Source: a marine bacterium B5-7
Lineage (GTDB): Bacteria; Pseudomonadota; Gammaproteobacteria; Arenicellales; CAJQKF01
DNA: 64,000 nt
NCBI GenBank assembly: GCA_021604525.1
Contig: BQJD01000019.1
Coordinates: forward strand, 1-64,000
Direction: 5' to 3'
Shown here: positions 7,946-16,748 of the stretch, one piece after another
Layout of the letters: the number at the start of each line of letters is the position of its first letter
Numbering within the stretch: the stretch's first letter is position 1
Translations under genes and position numbers: made by a program
The notes under the pieces: model-generated
What the model was told of the DNA's origin: nothing
Databases searched by the model: none
The model's input: only the letters and a program-made list of their open reading frames with translations

Positions 7946-8629
7946 ATGAAAGGAAGTCCGAACATCGCCCGCATAGGCGCACTGATTGGCGATCCCGCGC
8001 GGGCTGCCATGTTGACCGCTTTAATGAGCGGTAAGGCATTGACCGCCAGCGAACTCGCCCGCGAAGCCGGTGTGACAATTCAAACCGCCAGTTCACACTT
8101 GTCGAAGCTGCAACAGGGCGACTTGCTGCACTTGCGCAAGCAGGGGCGGCACAAGTATTTTACCTTGGCCAATGACGACGTGGCCCATGTTCTTGAGGGA
8201 ATCATGGGTCTTGTGGCTGGCAATGACATGTTAAAGACACGGATCGGACCACGCGATATGGCACTGCGTAACGCCCGGGTTTGCTATAACCATCTGGCAG
8301 GTGACAAAGGCATTCAGCTATACCGCAGCCTGCTTGGCAAGGGTCATTTACTTCTTGATGAGAAACAACTCGGATTGTCCGCTTCGGGTCATGACTTTAC
8401 CACCGGTTTCGGTATCGATGTCGAACAACTCAAGGCGGCCAAGGCGCCGCTATGTCGTGAGTGCCTCGACTGGAGCGAACGCCGATCTCACCTCGCCGGG
8501 AGTCTTGGGCGTGCTTTTCTAACACACATGGAGGCACTTGGCTGGCTTAAACGCGCTCGTGATTCCCGAGTCATTCGCTTCACCATAAGCGGTGAAGGGG
8601 CATTCGACTCTGCCTTCGGAATTGAATAA
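7946..8629 (+). CDS. ArsR-family winged-helix transcriptional regulator
   Basis: 227 aa. The N-terminal 90 residues form an ArsR-type winged helix (IGDPARAAMLTALMSGKALTASELAREAGVT, then ASSHLSKLQQGDLLHLRKQGRHKYFTL), which binds DNA as a dimer. The C-terminal 130 residues, including a Cys-x-x-Cys (LCREC) motif and several other Cys and His, form an extra domain found in the longer ArsR-type regulators. These may sense a metal or metabolite, but the ligand cannot be read from the sequence. It is divergent from the NIPSNAP gene. Confidence 0.88.
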   Translation: MKGSPNIARIGALIGDPARAAMLTALMSGKALTASELAREAGVTIQTASSHLSKLQQGDLLHLRKQGRHKYFTLANDDVAHVLEGIMGLVAGNDMLKTRIGPRDMALRNARVCYNHLAGDKGIQLYRSLLGKGHLLLDEKQLGLSASGHDFTTGFGIDVEQLKAAKAPLCRECLDWSERRSHLAGSLGRAFLTHMEALGWLKRARDSRVIRFTISGEGAFDSAFGIE

Positions 8630-8797
8630 TTGCTGCGGGTTTGAATAAGCGTTTCATACTTAACGAAGACACGTACAAAGCGGCAGCAATTGCAACGTTA
8701 TCCCGTTAAATTGAAAACACTAATACTCGTGATGTTCGACAAACATGATTCATCCTATGTGTCGTCATGATCAATATCACAATTCGCAGAACAGGAA

Positions 8798-9925
8798 TTA
8801 CATCTGCGACTGTTTAACCAGTGCCGATAAACAGTGCTGGGTGAAGTCTATTCTCGCCTTGATAAGATACTGTCCATTGCGGAATGCACCCTTATAACGG
8901 GCAATCGCTGCCGAGCTTATTCGTGCATCACCGGCTTCAATCCATGTGGAGTGGTTCTGGAAACTCACATTTTTGTTCATTTCCTGGTCGACACGCAGCA
9001 TCAATTTGTTCCTGGTCTCAAGATCGCCTGCAATCGGTGCATCATCGAGTATTGCTACAACCGCAGCCAACCCCTCCACCACGTAGCAACTGTTCAATGT
9101 CGGTCTAACCAGTGGATTCTGCTTTAGGTAAAACTCACTTTGGGTAATGGCGAAGTCCAGAAATCGACGTTCCCGGGTGGTTCGATAGCGCTGGGAGGCA
9201 GCCATCACACCCCAGTGAAAAAATCCCTTGTCGAATTCTGATCCATAAGTTTTCATCAGATAATCATCCAGATTCGCCAGCCTCTGCATATCGGATTGAT
9301 CGGGATACATATCGGCATGCACAGCAAGTGCCAACCAGCTCTCACCGTTATAGTAAGGTGATTCCTTGATTGACAATGTCCCGCGACGAAAACCACCGCC
9401 ATCGTTATATAACGACATGAGTCCCTGTAGCCAGACAGTCCGCCACGCACTGAAACGTTCAATGGTCTGTACCTTTTCAACATTCAGTAACGCCAGCAAT
9501 GCGAGAGCAGTGGTGCCCGTCTTGACGCCTGTCAATTGTCCATTGATGCTGACGAGCATGCCGTTGTCGAGCGCGATCGAAGCCGATGCCATGGCGGTCA
9601 GGTACGCTTCGAGCGCAGGTTTGACGGCCTGATCGTTTGAGTAGGCATAATACTCTGCCAATCCGTAACCGGTTCCCGCCTGACGCACCATGTTATTGGC
9701 GGTGGATGACTTGCCCGACAATAAATCGATTTCGTAGATGAATGTACCATCACGTTGTTGAATATTGGTCAGATGCCGGGCAGCGGCGGCGGCAAATTTG
9801 TTGTTGGTTGTACTTTCACGATCGCTGCCCAACCACCCAGTGGCAAACATGCCAACGACCACACCGATAATGGCCGCGACGATGGTGGTAGTGTTAATGA
9901 TCTTTGAGTTTCGGCTTCGAGGCAT
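8798..9925 (-). CDS. Membrane-anchored protein of unknown function, probably a helical-toroid fold
   Basis: 375 aa. One N-terminal membrane segment (about residues 11-32, TTTIVAAIIGVVVGMFATGW) anchors a large domain outside the cytoplasm. That domain begins AAAARHLTNIQQRDGTFIYEIDL and contains repeated helical hairpins with Gly-rich turns (RQAGTGYGLAEYYAY, NDGGGFRRGTL, YYNGESWLALAVHADMYPD, FFHWGVMAAS). The pattern resembles (alpha/alpha) barrels such as six-hairpin glycosidases or epimerases of the AGE type, but no specific catalytic signature was recognised. The neighbours give no help. Treat the fold as an inference. Confidence 0.7.
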   Translation of the reverse strand: MPRSRNSKIINTTTIVAAIIGVVVGMFATGWLGSDRESTTNNKFAAAAARHLTNIQQRDGTFIYEIDLLSGKSSTANNMVRQAGTGYGLAEYYAYSNDQAVKPALEAYLTAMASASIALDNGMLVSINGQLTGVKTGTTALALLALLNVEKVQTIERFSAWRTVWLQGLMSLYNDGGGFRRGTLSIKESPYYNGESWLALAVHADMYPDQSDMQRLANLDDYLMKTYGSEFDKGFFHWGVMAASQRYRTTRERRFLDFAITQSEFYLKQNPLVRPTLNSCYVVEGLAAVVAILDDAPIAGDLETRNKLMLRVDQEMNKNVSFQNHSTWIEAGDARISSAAIARYKGAFRNGQYLIKARIDFTQHCLSALVKQSQM

Positions 9926-10162
9926 ACTGAAGGTTCTGTCGATGGATATGGATGAAGTATTATGACAGCATTGTTTGATTAGTCAGATTTTCTACTCACC
10001 ACCCTTACATGGAAAAAAATTCGAAATGGAATGTGCATATCGAATGAGGGGTATTCAGTCGAGCAGCGAATGGGCCGACAATCGAACATCCCGGTATCGA
10101 TTCACCGACTATCAATTTAACCCGCAGAAACTTCTGTCTACCCGCTTTTGAATTCATAACCT

Positions 10163-11569
10163 ATGCGTTATTTACCGATTTTTCTCGACGTTCGTGATAC
10201 TTCATGCCTGGTGATCGGTGGCGGCGAAGTGGCCGCACGCAAGGCCAACCTGTTGCTAGAGTCCGATGCCAGGGTGACGGTAGTCGCCCCAGAGCTTGGT
10301 CCAACCCTGACGCGCATGGCGACCAACAATCAGGTGGAACATATTTCTGCGCACTTCGCGATACCACATCTCGATGGACGGCGTCTGGTGATTGCCGCCA
10401 CCGACGATGCCGCCGTGAATGCATTGATCGCCGATCATGCGCGTGCGCTGAACCTTCCGGTTAACGTCGCCGATCAACCCGCTGCGGGTGACTTTATCGT
10501 GCCGTCTGTGATTGATCGATCACCTGTCGTGATAGCGGTTTCGAGCAGCGGCGCGTCTCCGGTACTGGCACGACTGTTACGCGCGAGGCTCGAAAGCCTC
10601 ATACCGTCGGCTTACGGAAATCTCGGTCAGTTGATCGAGAAATTTCGCGAACGGGTCAAGATGCGTCTGCCGACTGCAGCACGTCGGCGATTCTGGGATC
10701 AGGTGCTGCAGGGTAATGTCGCCGAGATGGTATTTGCCGGCAACAATGCGGCCGCTGAAAGATCTCTCGAACAGGCTATCAACGACGCCGGAGATGACGA
10801 CACACGCGCAGGTGAAGTTTATCTTGTGGGTGCCGGCCCGGGCGATCCGGACTTGTTAACCTTCCGTGCCCTGCGATTGTTGCAACAGGCTGATGTGGTT
10901 CTCTACGATCGTCTGGTATCGCCGCAAATTCTCGCCATGGTTCGCAAGGGTGCCGACAAGATTTATGTCGGCAAACAAAAAGCCGATCACGCGGTGCCCC
11001 AGGAGCAGATTAACAGCTTGCTGCTTAAGCTTGCTCTTGAAGGCAAGCGCGTGTTGCGATTGAAGGGCGGCGATCCGTTTATTTTCGGCCGTGGTGGAGA
11101 AGAGATTGAGGACCTGATGGCCCATGGCATCGACTTTCAGGTAGTGCCGGGTATCACCGCCGCCGCCGGCTGCGCCGCTTATTCGGGTATTCCGCTAACT
11201 CACCGCGATTATTCCCAGGCGTGCATTTTCGTGACCGGTCATCTGAAATCAGGCAGCATCGATCTGAACTGGGCACAGCTCTGTCAGCCCAACCAGACGG
11301 TCGTCGTCTACATGGGGCTCACCGGTCTTGCCACGCTTTGCAGTGAGATGATTCGTCACGGCGCATCAGAAGACATGCCGGTGGCGTTGATCGAGAAGGG
11401 AACAACCGCTGAACAGCGTGTCTTCACCGGCACCCTTTCAAATCTTCCGGAGCGCATCGCCAATGAGGACGTCAGTGCGCCAACACTGATTATTGTTGGC
11501 GAAGTCGTTCGACTGCGCGATGGTCTCAACTGGTACAAACGCCCGCTTAAGGAAGCGAACAACCCATGA
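10163..11569 (+). CDS. cysG: Siroheme synthase (precorrin-2 dehydrogenase/ferrochelatase and uroporphyrinogen-III C-methyltransferase)
   Basis: 468 aa multifunctional enzyme that turns uroporphyrinogen III into siroheme, the cofactor of sulfite and nitrite reductases. The N-terminal half is the CysG(B) dehydrogenase/chelatase with the NAD-binding CLVIGGGEVAARKANLLL (about residues 14-31). The C-terminal half (from about 217) is the SAM-dependent methyltransferase with VYLVGAGPGDPDLLT and RLKGGDPFIFGRGGEE. The length matches E. coli CysG (457 aa). Its stop codon overlaps the start of the next gene (ATGA), so the two are translationally coupled. No siroheme enzyme gene (cysI, nirB) lies in the window. 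Confidence 0.96.
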   Translation: MRYLPIFLDVRDTSCLVIGGGEVAARKANLLLESDARVTVVAPELGPTLTRMATNNQVEHISAHFAIPHLDGRRLVIAATDDAAVNALIADHARALNLPVNVADQPAAGDFIVPSVIDRSPVVIAVSSSGASPVLARLLRARLESLIPSAYGNLGQLIEKFRERVKMRLPTAARRRFWDQVLQGNVAEMVFAGNNAAAERSLEQAINDAGDDDTRAGEVYLVGAGPGDPDLLTFRALRLLQQADVVLYDRLVSPQILAMVRKGADKIYVGKQKADHAVPQEQINSLLLKLALEGKRVLRLKGGDPFIFGRGGEEIEDLMAHGIDFQVVPGITAAAGCAAYSGIPLTHRDYSQACIFVTGHLKSGSIDLNWAQLCQPNQTVVVYMGLTGLATLCSEMIRHGASEDMPVALIEKGTTAEQRVFTGTLSNLPERIANEDVSAPTLIIVGEVVRLRDGLNWYKRPLKEANNP

Positions 11570-11901
11570 GCGACAATCCGCCACCAGAGTCTTTCAAGGT
11601 CGCCATCGAGCATATTCCAAAAGAAGGACGCATGACACGGTTCGATGCATTCGGTGAGCGCATATTACTGGCCAATGTCGATGGCATATTGCGCGCCGTA
11701 TCGGATACCTGCACTCACGAAGACGCTTCGCTATCAAATGGCGCATTGAAGGCTGACACAGTTGCCTGCCCACTCCACGGTAGCCGCTTTTGTCTTCGCA
11801 CCGGTTTGGCCCTGGACGAGCCAGCCGAGTTACCGCTCAAGGTCTACCCGGTGCAGGTAATCAACGATGAGGTATATCTTCGCGTGCCTGAAACGCAATA
11901 G
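11566..11901 (+). CDS. Rieske-type 2Fe-2S protein (NirD-like)
   Basis: 111 aa, a single Rieske domain. The ligands are C49-T-H51 and C68-P-L-H71, with spacing typical of soluble Rieske ferredoxins and NirD-like small subunits. It overlaps cysG by 4 bp, so it is made with siroheme synthase. That suggests a role in electron transfer to a siroheme-dependent nitrite or sulfite reductase encoded elsewhere, or in siroheme metabolism itself. It lacks an extra catalytic domain. NirD proper often lacks the ligands; here all four are present, so it should bind a cluster. Confidence 0.9.
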   Translation: MSDNPPPESFKVAIEHIPKEGRMTRFDAFGERILLANVDGILRAVSDTCTHEDASLSNGALKADTVACPLHGSRFCLRTGLALDEPAELPLKVYPVQVINDEVYLRVPETQ

Positions 11902-12047
11902 TGCGTCACTGGTCAGCATAACCAGCAGCATTACGCCATAGCCAATACCTATCAAGTGACTAAATTATAACGATTGGACCATTTACAATAACCCTCTTAT
12001 GATTATCGTCATTACACCCGTATTACATAATCGCGAGGTTCAAACCG

Positions 12048-13379
12048 ATGTCCGACGTTTACAGCGAAGGCAGCCTTGAGGCGCCGACCCGCCATCCCCT
12101 CGACTGGAAATCCGACGCCTTCTACGATCAGGACAACCTGGACAATGAACTGGAGCGAGTCTTCGATATCTGCCATGGTTGCAGACGCTGCGTAAGTCTC
12201 TGCCAAGCCTTTCCAACGCTGTTCGATCTGGTTGATGAATCGGAAACCATGGAAGTCGACGGGGTTGCCAGATCCGATTACATCAAAGTGGTTGAACAAT
12301 GCTACCTGTGCGATTTGTGCTATCTCACCAAATGTCCATACGTGCCGCCACATCCGTGGAATGTAGATTTCCCGCATCTGATGCTGCGTGCCAAGGCCGT
12401 GCATTTCAAAAACAAGGGCGCATCGCTACGCGACAAACTGCTGTCGAGTACTGACACGGTCGGCTCGCTTGCAGGGATCCCGGTGGTAGTCAATGTGGTC
12501 AATGCAGCCAACCGCAACGCAACTCTGCGCGGTGCACTTGAGAAAACTTTGAGGGTTTCAAAGGATGCCAGACTACCTGCCTATCATAGTAATACACTGC
12601 GCAAGCGCTTCAAGAGTTCGGCAAAAGTTGAGCCCAAAGCGGGCAGTAAAACCACCGGCAAGGTAGCGTTGTTTACTACCTGCTATGGCAATTACAACGA
12701 ACCGGATCTCGGTCGGGATCTGATTGCGGTACTCGAACATAACGGCATTGAGGTCAAGCTGTTAAATGGTGAAAAATGCTGCGGCATGCCCAAGCTTGAG
12801 CTCGGTGATCTAGGGTCGGTGGATAAGCATAGGCAGAATAATATTCCCATCATGAAACAGGCACTAGAGGACGGCTACGACATGATGGCGCTGGTACCTT
12901 CCTGCGTGTTGATGTTCAAGCAGGAACTGCCGCTGATGTATCCTGATGACGACGATGTCGCGAAGGTCGCCAAAGCCATGTTCGATCCGTTCGAATATTT
13001 GATGCTGCGGCATCGCGATAATCTTTTAAATACCGACTTCAAAAATTCACTTGGTAAAGTGTCCTACCACGTCGCCTGCCATCAACGGGTACAACGGATC
13101 GGCAACAAGACCCGTGATGTACTGAAACTCATCCCCGATACCGATGTTCAAACAATCGAGCGCTGCTCCGGGCATGATGGAACCTATGCGGTCAAAAAGG
13201 AATTCCATGCAGCGTCAGTAAAGATCGGCCGGCCCGTGACCACCCAAATCAAGCGTCACGAACCCGATCACTACGGAAGCGATTGCCCGGTGGCAGCACA
13301 ACATCTTGCAAATATTCTCGATGATGGCAGCAACCCCGAGCATCCACTGACCCTGTTGCGTAGTGCCTACGGAATATAA
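12048..13379 (+). CDS. Hdr-like / GlpC-like iron-sulfur oxidoreductase subunit
   Basis: 443 aa. Two 4Fe-4S ligand sets lie near the N terminus: C42, C45, C48, C52 and C85, C88, C91, C96. Two cysteine-rich CCG-type regions follow (FTTCYGNYNEPDLG with GEKCCGMPKLELGDL at about 240, and HVACHQRVQRIG with IERCSGHDGTYAVKKEF at about 355-385), as in heterodisulfide reductase subunit B and GlpC. GAGG precedes the ATG. It lies 146 bp after the Rieske gene in the same direction, so it may share the cysG transcript. From memory, close homologues often sit beside rubrerythrin genes, but none is here. Its electron donor and acceptor are unknown. Confidence 0.88.
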   Translation: MSDVYSEGSLEAPTRHPLDWKSDAFYDQDNLDNELERVFDICHGCRRCVSLCQAFPTLFDLVDESETMEVDGVARSDYIKVVEQCYLCDLCYLTKCPYVPPHPWNVDFPHLMLRAKAVHFKNKGASLRDKLLSSTDTVGSLAGIPVVVNVVNAANRNATLRGALEKTLRVSKDARLPAYHSNTLRKRFKSSAKVEPKAGSKTTGKVALFTTCYGNYNEPDLGRDLIAVLEHNGIEVKLLNGEKCCGMPKLELGDLGSVDKHRQNNIPIMKQALEDGYDMMALVPSCVLMFKQELPLMYPDDDDVAKVAKAMFDPFEYLMLRHRDNLLNTDFKNSLGKVSYHVACHQRVQRIGNKTRDVLKLIPDTDVQTIERCSGHDGTYAVKKEFHAASVKIGRPVTTQIKRHEPDHYGSDCPVAAQHLANILDDGSNPEHPLTLLRSAYGI

Positions 13380-13389
13380 GCTATCGTCA

Positions 13390-14607
13390 TTAGTTGAGCT
13401 TGTGGGCACGTCGTGCAATCCAGGCTGATAAAGGCTTCGCCGAGATACCATGAAGTACGATGCTCAGAATTACCGTAAGTACAACACAGGCGAGAATTTC
13501 TTCTGCGCGCGGTACATTGAACTGTTCCAATACCAACAAGGTAAACAGAATAGATGCAACACCGCGTGGACCGAACCAGCCAAGGAAACACTTCTCGTAA
13601 ACGTTAAGGCCGGATCCGCCGAGCGATAAAATTATCGGCACCATCCGTATCACGGTAAGAAACAATAGTGCGAGTACCACTGTTTGCCAGGTCGCATGGG
13701 CAATGCCCAGCGGTATCATCACAGCACCGAAAATCATGAAGGTAAATATGGTCAGGAGCTGACCCTCGCTCTCCATGAATTCATCAATGAAACTACGCGA
13801 ACACTTGAGCGTATTACCGAAGGCCAGTCCACCCACAAAGGCGGCAATCAACCCGTTGCCTCCAATCATTTCTGCAACGACAAATGCCAAAAATGCAGTG
13901 GCGAGAAAATATATGCCCTGGAAAATTTCCGTAGTCATTTTTCTCGTGACCGCCACATTGAGTATTTGCGCAAACAGGTAGCCAATGAGCACTCCCGCCA
14001 ACGGTCCGAGCGTCACCTGACCAAGCGCAAAGAACCACAGACTATCCGGCACACCGTCGACATCGAAACCAGCAGCACGGGTTGCCGCCAGGGCAGCAAT
14101 CAACACGACTGGCAACGCCAGTCCGTCGTTTAACCCGCTCTCCACATTGATACTCTGGCGTATGGGCAAGGGTACCGATTCGCTTGATACCACAGTCTGA
14201 CCAAGCGCTGCATCAGTTGGTGTCAGGATCGCCGCAACCAGTAAAGCCAACGCCCAGGAAGCCTCCGGGGATACCCAGTGAGCCAGCACACTACCAACGA
14301 TGATTGTCAGCGGCATGCCTATCAACAGCATACGTACCGCAATGGTGTAGTTCTGCGTGAGTTGTCTGAAATTAACCCGTGACGCATCCGAGAATAAAAT
14401 CAAGACGAGGGTAATCTCGGCAACCACGTGGATGACTTCGTTTTCAATATGAATGGGTACGATCCCGACACCGCCCTCGCCGATCAGCCAACCGAATGTC
14501 GCGAAGTACATCGGCAATGTGATGATGGACGACTCAATGACCGATGACAGCAGCGCATAACCAATAATCCCCAACAGAATAATGGCGATGTATGACAGTT
14601 CAATCAT
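13390..14607 (-). CDS. Cation:proton antiporter (CPA1/NhaP-like)
   Basis: 405 aa polytopic membrane protein with about 11-12 hydrophobic segments. Features of Na+/H+ or K+/H+ antiporters are visible: AAILTPTDAALGQTVVS with the T-P-T-D-A motif, INVESGLNDGLALPVV with the conserved E..ND ion-binding segment, and GWFGPRGVASILFTLLVLE with the GPRG motif near the C terminus. It ends 11 bp from the end of the convergent Fe-S gene. An upstream 52-codon frame (14600-14758) overlaps its start by 8 bp. Confidence 0.93.
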   Translation of the reverse strand: MIELSYIAIILLGIIGYALLSSVIESSIITLPMYFATFGWLIGEGGVGIVPIHIENEVIHVVAEITLVLILFSDASRVNFRQLTQNYTIAVRMLLIGMPLTIIVGSVLAHWVSPEASWALALLVAAILTPTDAALGQTVVSSESVPLPIRQSINVESGLNDGLALPVVLIAALAATRAAGFDVDGVPDSLWFFALGQVTLGPLAGVLIGYLFAQILNVAVTRKMTTEIFQGIYFLATAFLAFVVAEMIGGNGLIAAFVGGLAFGNTLKCSRSFIDEFMESEGQLLTIFTFMIFGAVMIPLGIAHATWQTVVLALLFLTVIRMVPIILSLGGSGLNVYEKCFLGWFGPRGVASILFTLLVLEQFNVPRAEEILACVVLTVILSIVLHGISAKPLSAWIARRAHKLN

Positions 14608-14758
14608 TATCGCGACCCGAACGATGACTCACATCATGCAGCATGATCAAGCCACTCGCCGGCGTTGCACTTTGCGGGTTATCATCCAGTCCCTTATAGC
14701 CATCCAAAAAAGCAATGACATGGGTTTTGAAATTGATACCGGTTAATACACCATGCAT
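14600..14758 (-). CDS. Possible small protein coupled to the antiporter
   Basis: A 52-residue frame (begins MHGVLTGINFKTH, ends SGRDND) whose stop codon lies inside the antiporter start (ATGATTGA overlap), the arrangement expected for translational coupling. An AGGA about 10 nt upstream is a weak ribosome-binding site. It is hydrophilic with no membrane segment and matches no family I recognise. It could be a genuine small gene or a chance frame in the antiporter leader. Confidence 0.25.
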   Translation of the reverse strand: MHGVLTGINFKTHVIAFLDGYKGLDDNPQSATPASGLIMLHDVSHRSGRDND

Positions 14759-14913
14759 ACCAGAAACATCCTGTTGTTTGTTTACCGCGCGCGAGTTATC
14801 AGCGCTGCTTGCAGTTTATTGTTTTCATACCAAAAGGATTTAAACACATCGTTGCCTGATTCTCGACGCTCCATAACGGTAAGCGGTTCAATTTACGTCG
14901 TGAATTTACCCGG
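14608..14913. other. Divergent control region between antiporter and SulP genes
   Basis: About 306 bp between two divergent transporters. Apart from the 52-codon frame described separately, and a 31-codon frame further left on the same strand that has no support, nothing is seen. It must hold both promoters, but no convincing paired -35/-10 elements were identified. Confidence 0.4.
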
Positions 14914-16581
14914 ATGCCACTCATGTTGAACATCATAAACGGACTGCGCTTCGACAATATAAAAGGTGATGTTTATGGCGGCCTGACTGCTGCCGTGGTC
15001 GCCTTGCCACTGGCCCTGGCTTTTGGAGTAGCCTCCGGTGCCGGGCCATTGGCGGGCCTTTACGGCGCAATATTTGTCGGCTTGTTCGCAGCACTGTTCG
15101 GCGGCACTCCGGCACAGGTTTCCGGCCCAACGGGACCCATGACCGTGGTAATGGCGGCAGTCATTACCCAGTACGCCCACTTTCCGGCGCTGGCCTTCAC
15201 CGTGGTTATGATGGGTGGCGCCATCCAGATTATCTTCGGTCTCGCCAGGCTGGGGCGTTACATTCGTCTTGTGCCCTATCCGGTGGTCTCAGGCTTCATG
15301 AGCGGCATCGGATGCATCATCATCATTCTTGAGATCGCCCCATTACTCGGATTGCAAAGTCCCGGTGGCGGCGTGTTGAGCGCTCTCAACGATCTTCCTT
15401 ATATGGTTACCCACTTGAATGCCGATGCCCTGATGATTGGCGTTATTGCGTTGGCGACGGTGATATTTTTGCCCGCTCGCATAAACCGCTTCCTTCCCGC
15501 CCCGTTGGTTGCGCTCATACTCGGTAGTGTATTGACGCTGACGGTACTTGAGTCGGCGCCGATCATCGGCTCGATACCCACAGGCCTGCCGCATCCTGCG
15601 ATGCCTGTGTTTGAATGGCCTCTTCTGACCGATATGCTGAAGTCGGCCATGGTGCTGGCATTGCTTGGTTCTATCGATAGCCTGCTGACATCACTTGTCG
15701 CAGATAACATTACCCGGAGTCGACACGATTCCAATCGCGAATTGATCGGTCAGGGTATTGGCAATATGGTCGCTGGCCTGTTTTCCGGATTACCGGGTGC
15801 CGGCGCAACCATGCGCACCGTCATCAATGTACGTACCGGCGGTCAAACACCCATCTCTGGTGCGTTGCACGCGCTGACGTTATTGATGATCGTGCTTGGT
15901 CTTGGCCGATATGCAGCGCATATTCCCCATGCAGTGCTGGCTGGAATATTGATCAAGGTCGGTGCGGACATCATCGACTGGGACTACTTGAAACGTATTC
16001 GTCATGCGCCACGCAAAGGTGTCGTGGTAATGCTGGTGGTTCTTGTACTAACGGTATTCGTTGACCTCATCATGGCTGTCGGTGTTGGCGTCGTACTGGC
16101 CAGCCTGTTGTTCGTGAAGCAGTATGCGGATCTACAGGAAGCCGAATTAAGAGCCGCACGAAACAGACGATCCAACATGACCTTATCATCGGACGAATCC
16201 GCGCTGCTGGACTCACTTGGAGATGCCGTGCTGCTGTTTCGTCTACGCGGTCCGTTGAGCTTCGGCGCCGCCAAGGACATGGTCGATCACATGCTGTCCG
16301 ACATCTCATGTCAGGTGCTTATTCTGGATTTAAGTGAAGCGCAATATATCGACAGCAGCGCTGCCTTTGCGATCGAGGAAGTCGTCGAACGTGCACAGGC
16401 CCTGGAGCGCGACGTTATGCTGGTGGGTATGTCGAGCCGGATCGCAAAGACCCTGAACCGTCTCGGTGTGCTACGTCTACTGGGGCGTGATCGTCGGTTC
16501 TACAAGAGGATGAGCGCGCTCAAGATGGCCGCTACTATCGTTGCCGGGCAGAGTAATACGCTTTCAAGCCAACAGACATAA
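14914..16581 (+). CDS. SulP-family inorganic anion transporter
   Basis: 555 aa. About 10-14 membrane segments are followed by a cytoplasmic STAS domain (about residues 430-535; VLLFRLRGPLSFGAAKDMVDHML and LILDLSEAQYIDSSAAFAIEEVVERA). The core carries SulP features: GDVYGGLTAAVVALPLALAFG at the start, VSGPTGPMTVV, and SGLPGAGATMRTVINVRTGGQTPISG. The family moves bicarbonate, sulfate or related anions, often with Na+ or H+. The substrate cannot be fixed from sequence, and no carbonic anhydrase or sulfate gene adjoins it. Confidence 0.94.
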   Translation: MPLMLNIINGLRFDNIKGDVYGGLTAAVVALPLALAFGVASGAGPLAGLYGAIFVGLFAALFGGTPAQVSGPTGPMTVVMAAVITQYAHFPALAFTVVMMGGAIQIIFGLARLGRYIRLVPYPVVSGFMSGIGCIIIILEIAPLLGLQSPGGGVLSALNDLPYMVTHLNADALMIGVIALATVIFLPARINRFLPAPLVALILGSVLTLTVLESAPIIGSIPTGLPHPAMPVFEWPLLTDMLKSAMVLALLGSIDSLLTSLVADNITRSRHDSNRELIGQGIGNMVAGLFSGLPGAGATMRTVINVRTGGQTPISGALHALTLLMIVLGLGRYAAHIPHAVLAGILIKVGADIIDWDYLKRIRHAPRKGVVVMLVVLVLTVFVDLIMAVGVGVVLASLLFVKQYADLQEAELRAARNRRSNMTLSSDESALLDSLGDAVLLFRLRGPLSFGAAKDMVDHMLSDISCQVLILDLSEAQYIDSSAAFAIEEVVERAQALERDVMLVGMSSRIAKTLNRLGVLRLLGRDRRFYKRMSALKMAATIVAGQSNTLSSQQT

Positions 16582-16748
16582 CACCACACGCTGGTTTTAT
16601 ACCACCCACACTACGATAATTTATTGTTGCATTTACTATCCGCATCGGGTGAAACGCGTTTTCTTATTCGCATCGCATTACATCCATGCCTTGCTACAAT
16701 GTCATGTGCCGATAGAGTCTGGCTAGCATTATTGAAGAGGAGAAAATT

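Noticed and set aside
13684-14133. 149-codon plus-strand frame
   Set aside because: Antisense to the antiporter; composition reflects the reverse of membrane-helix codons.
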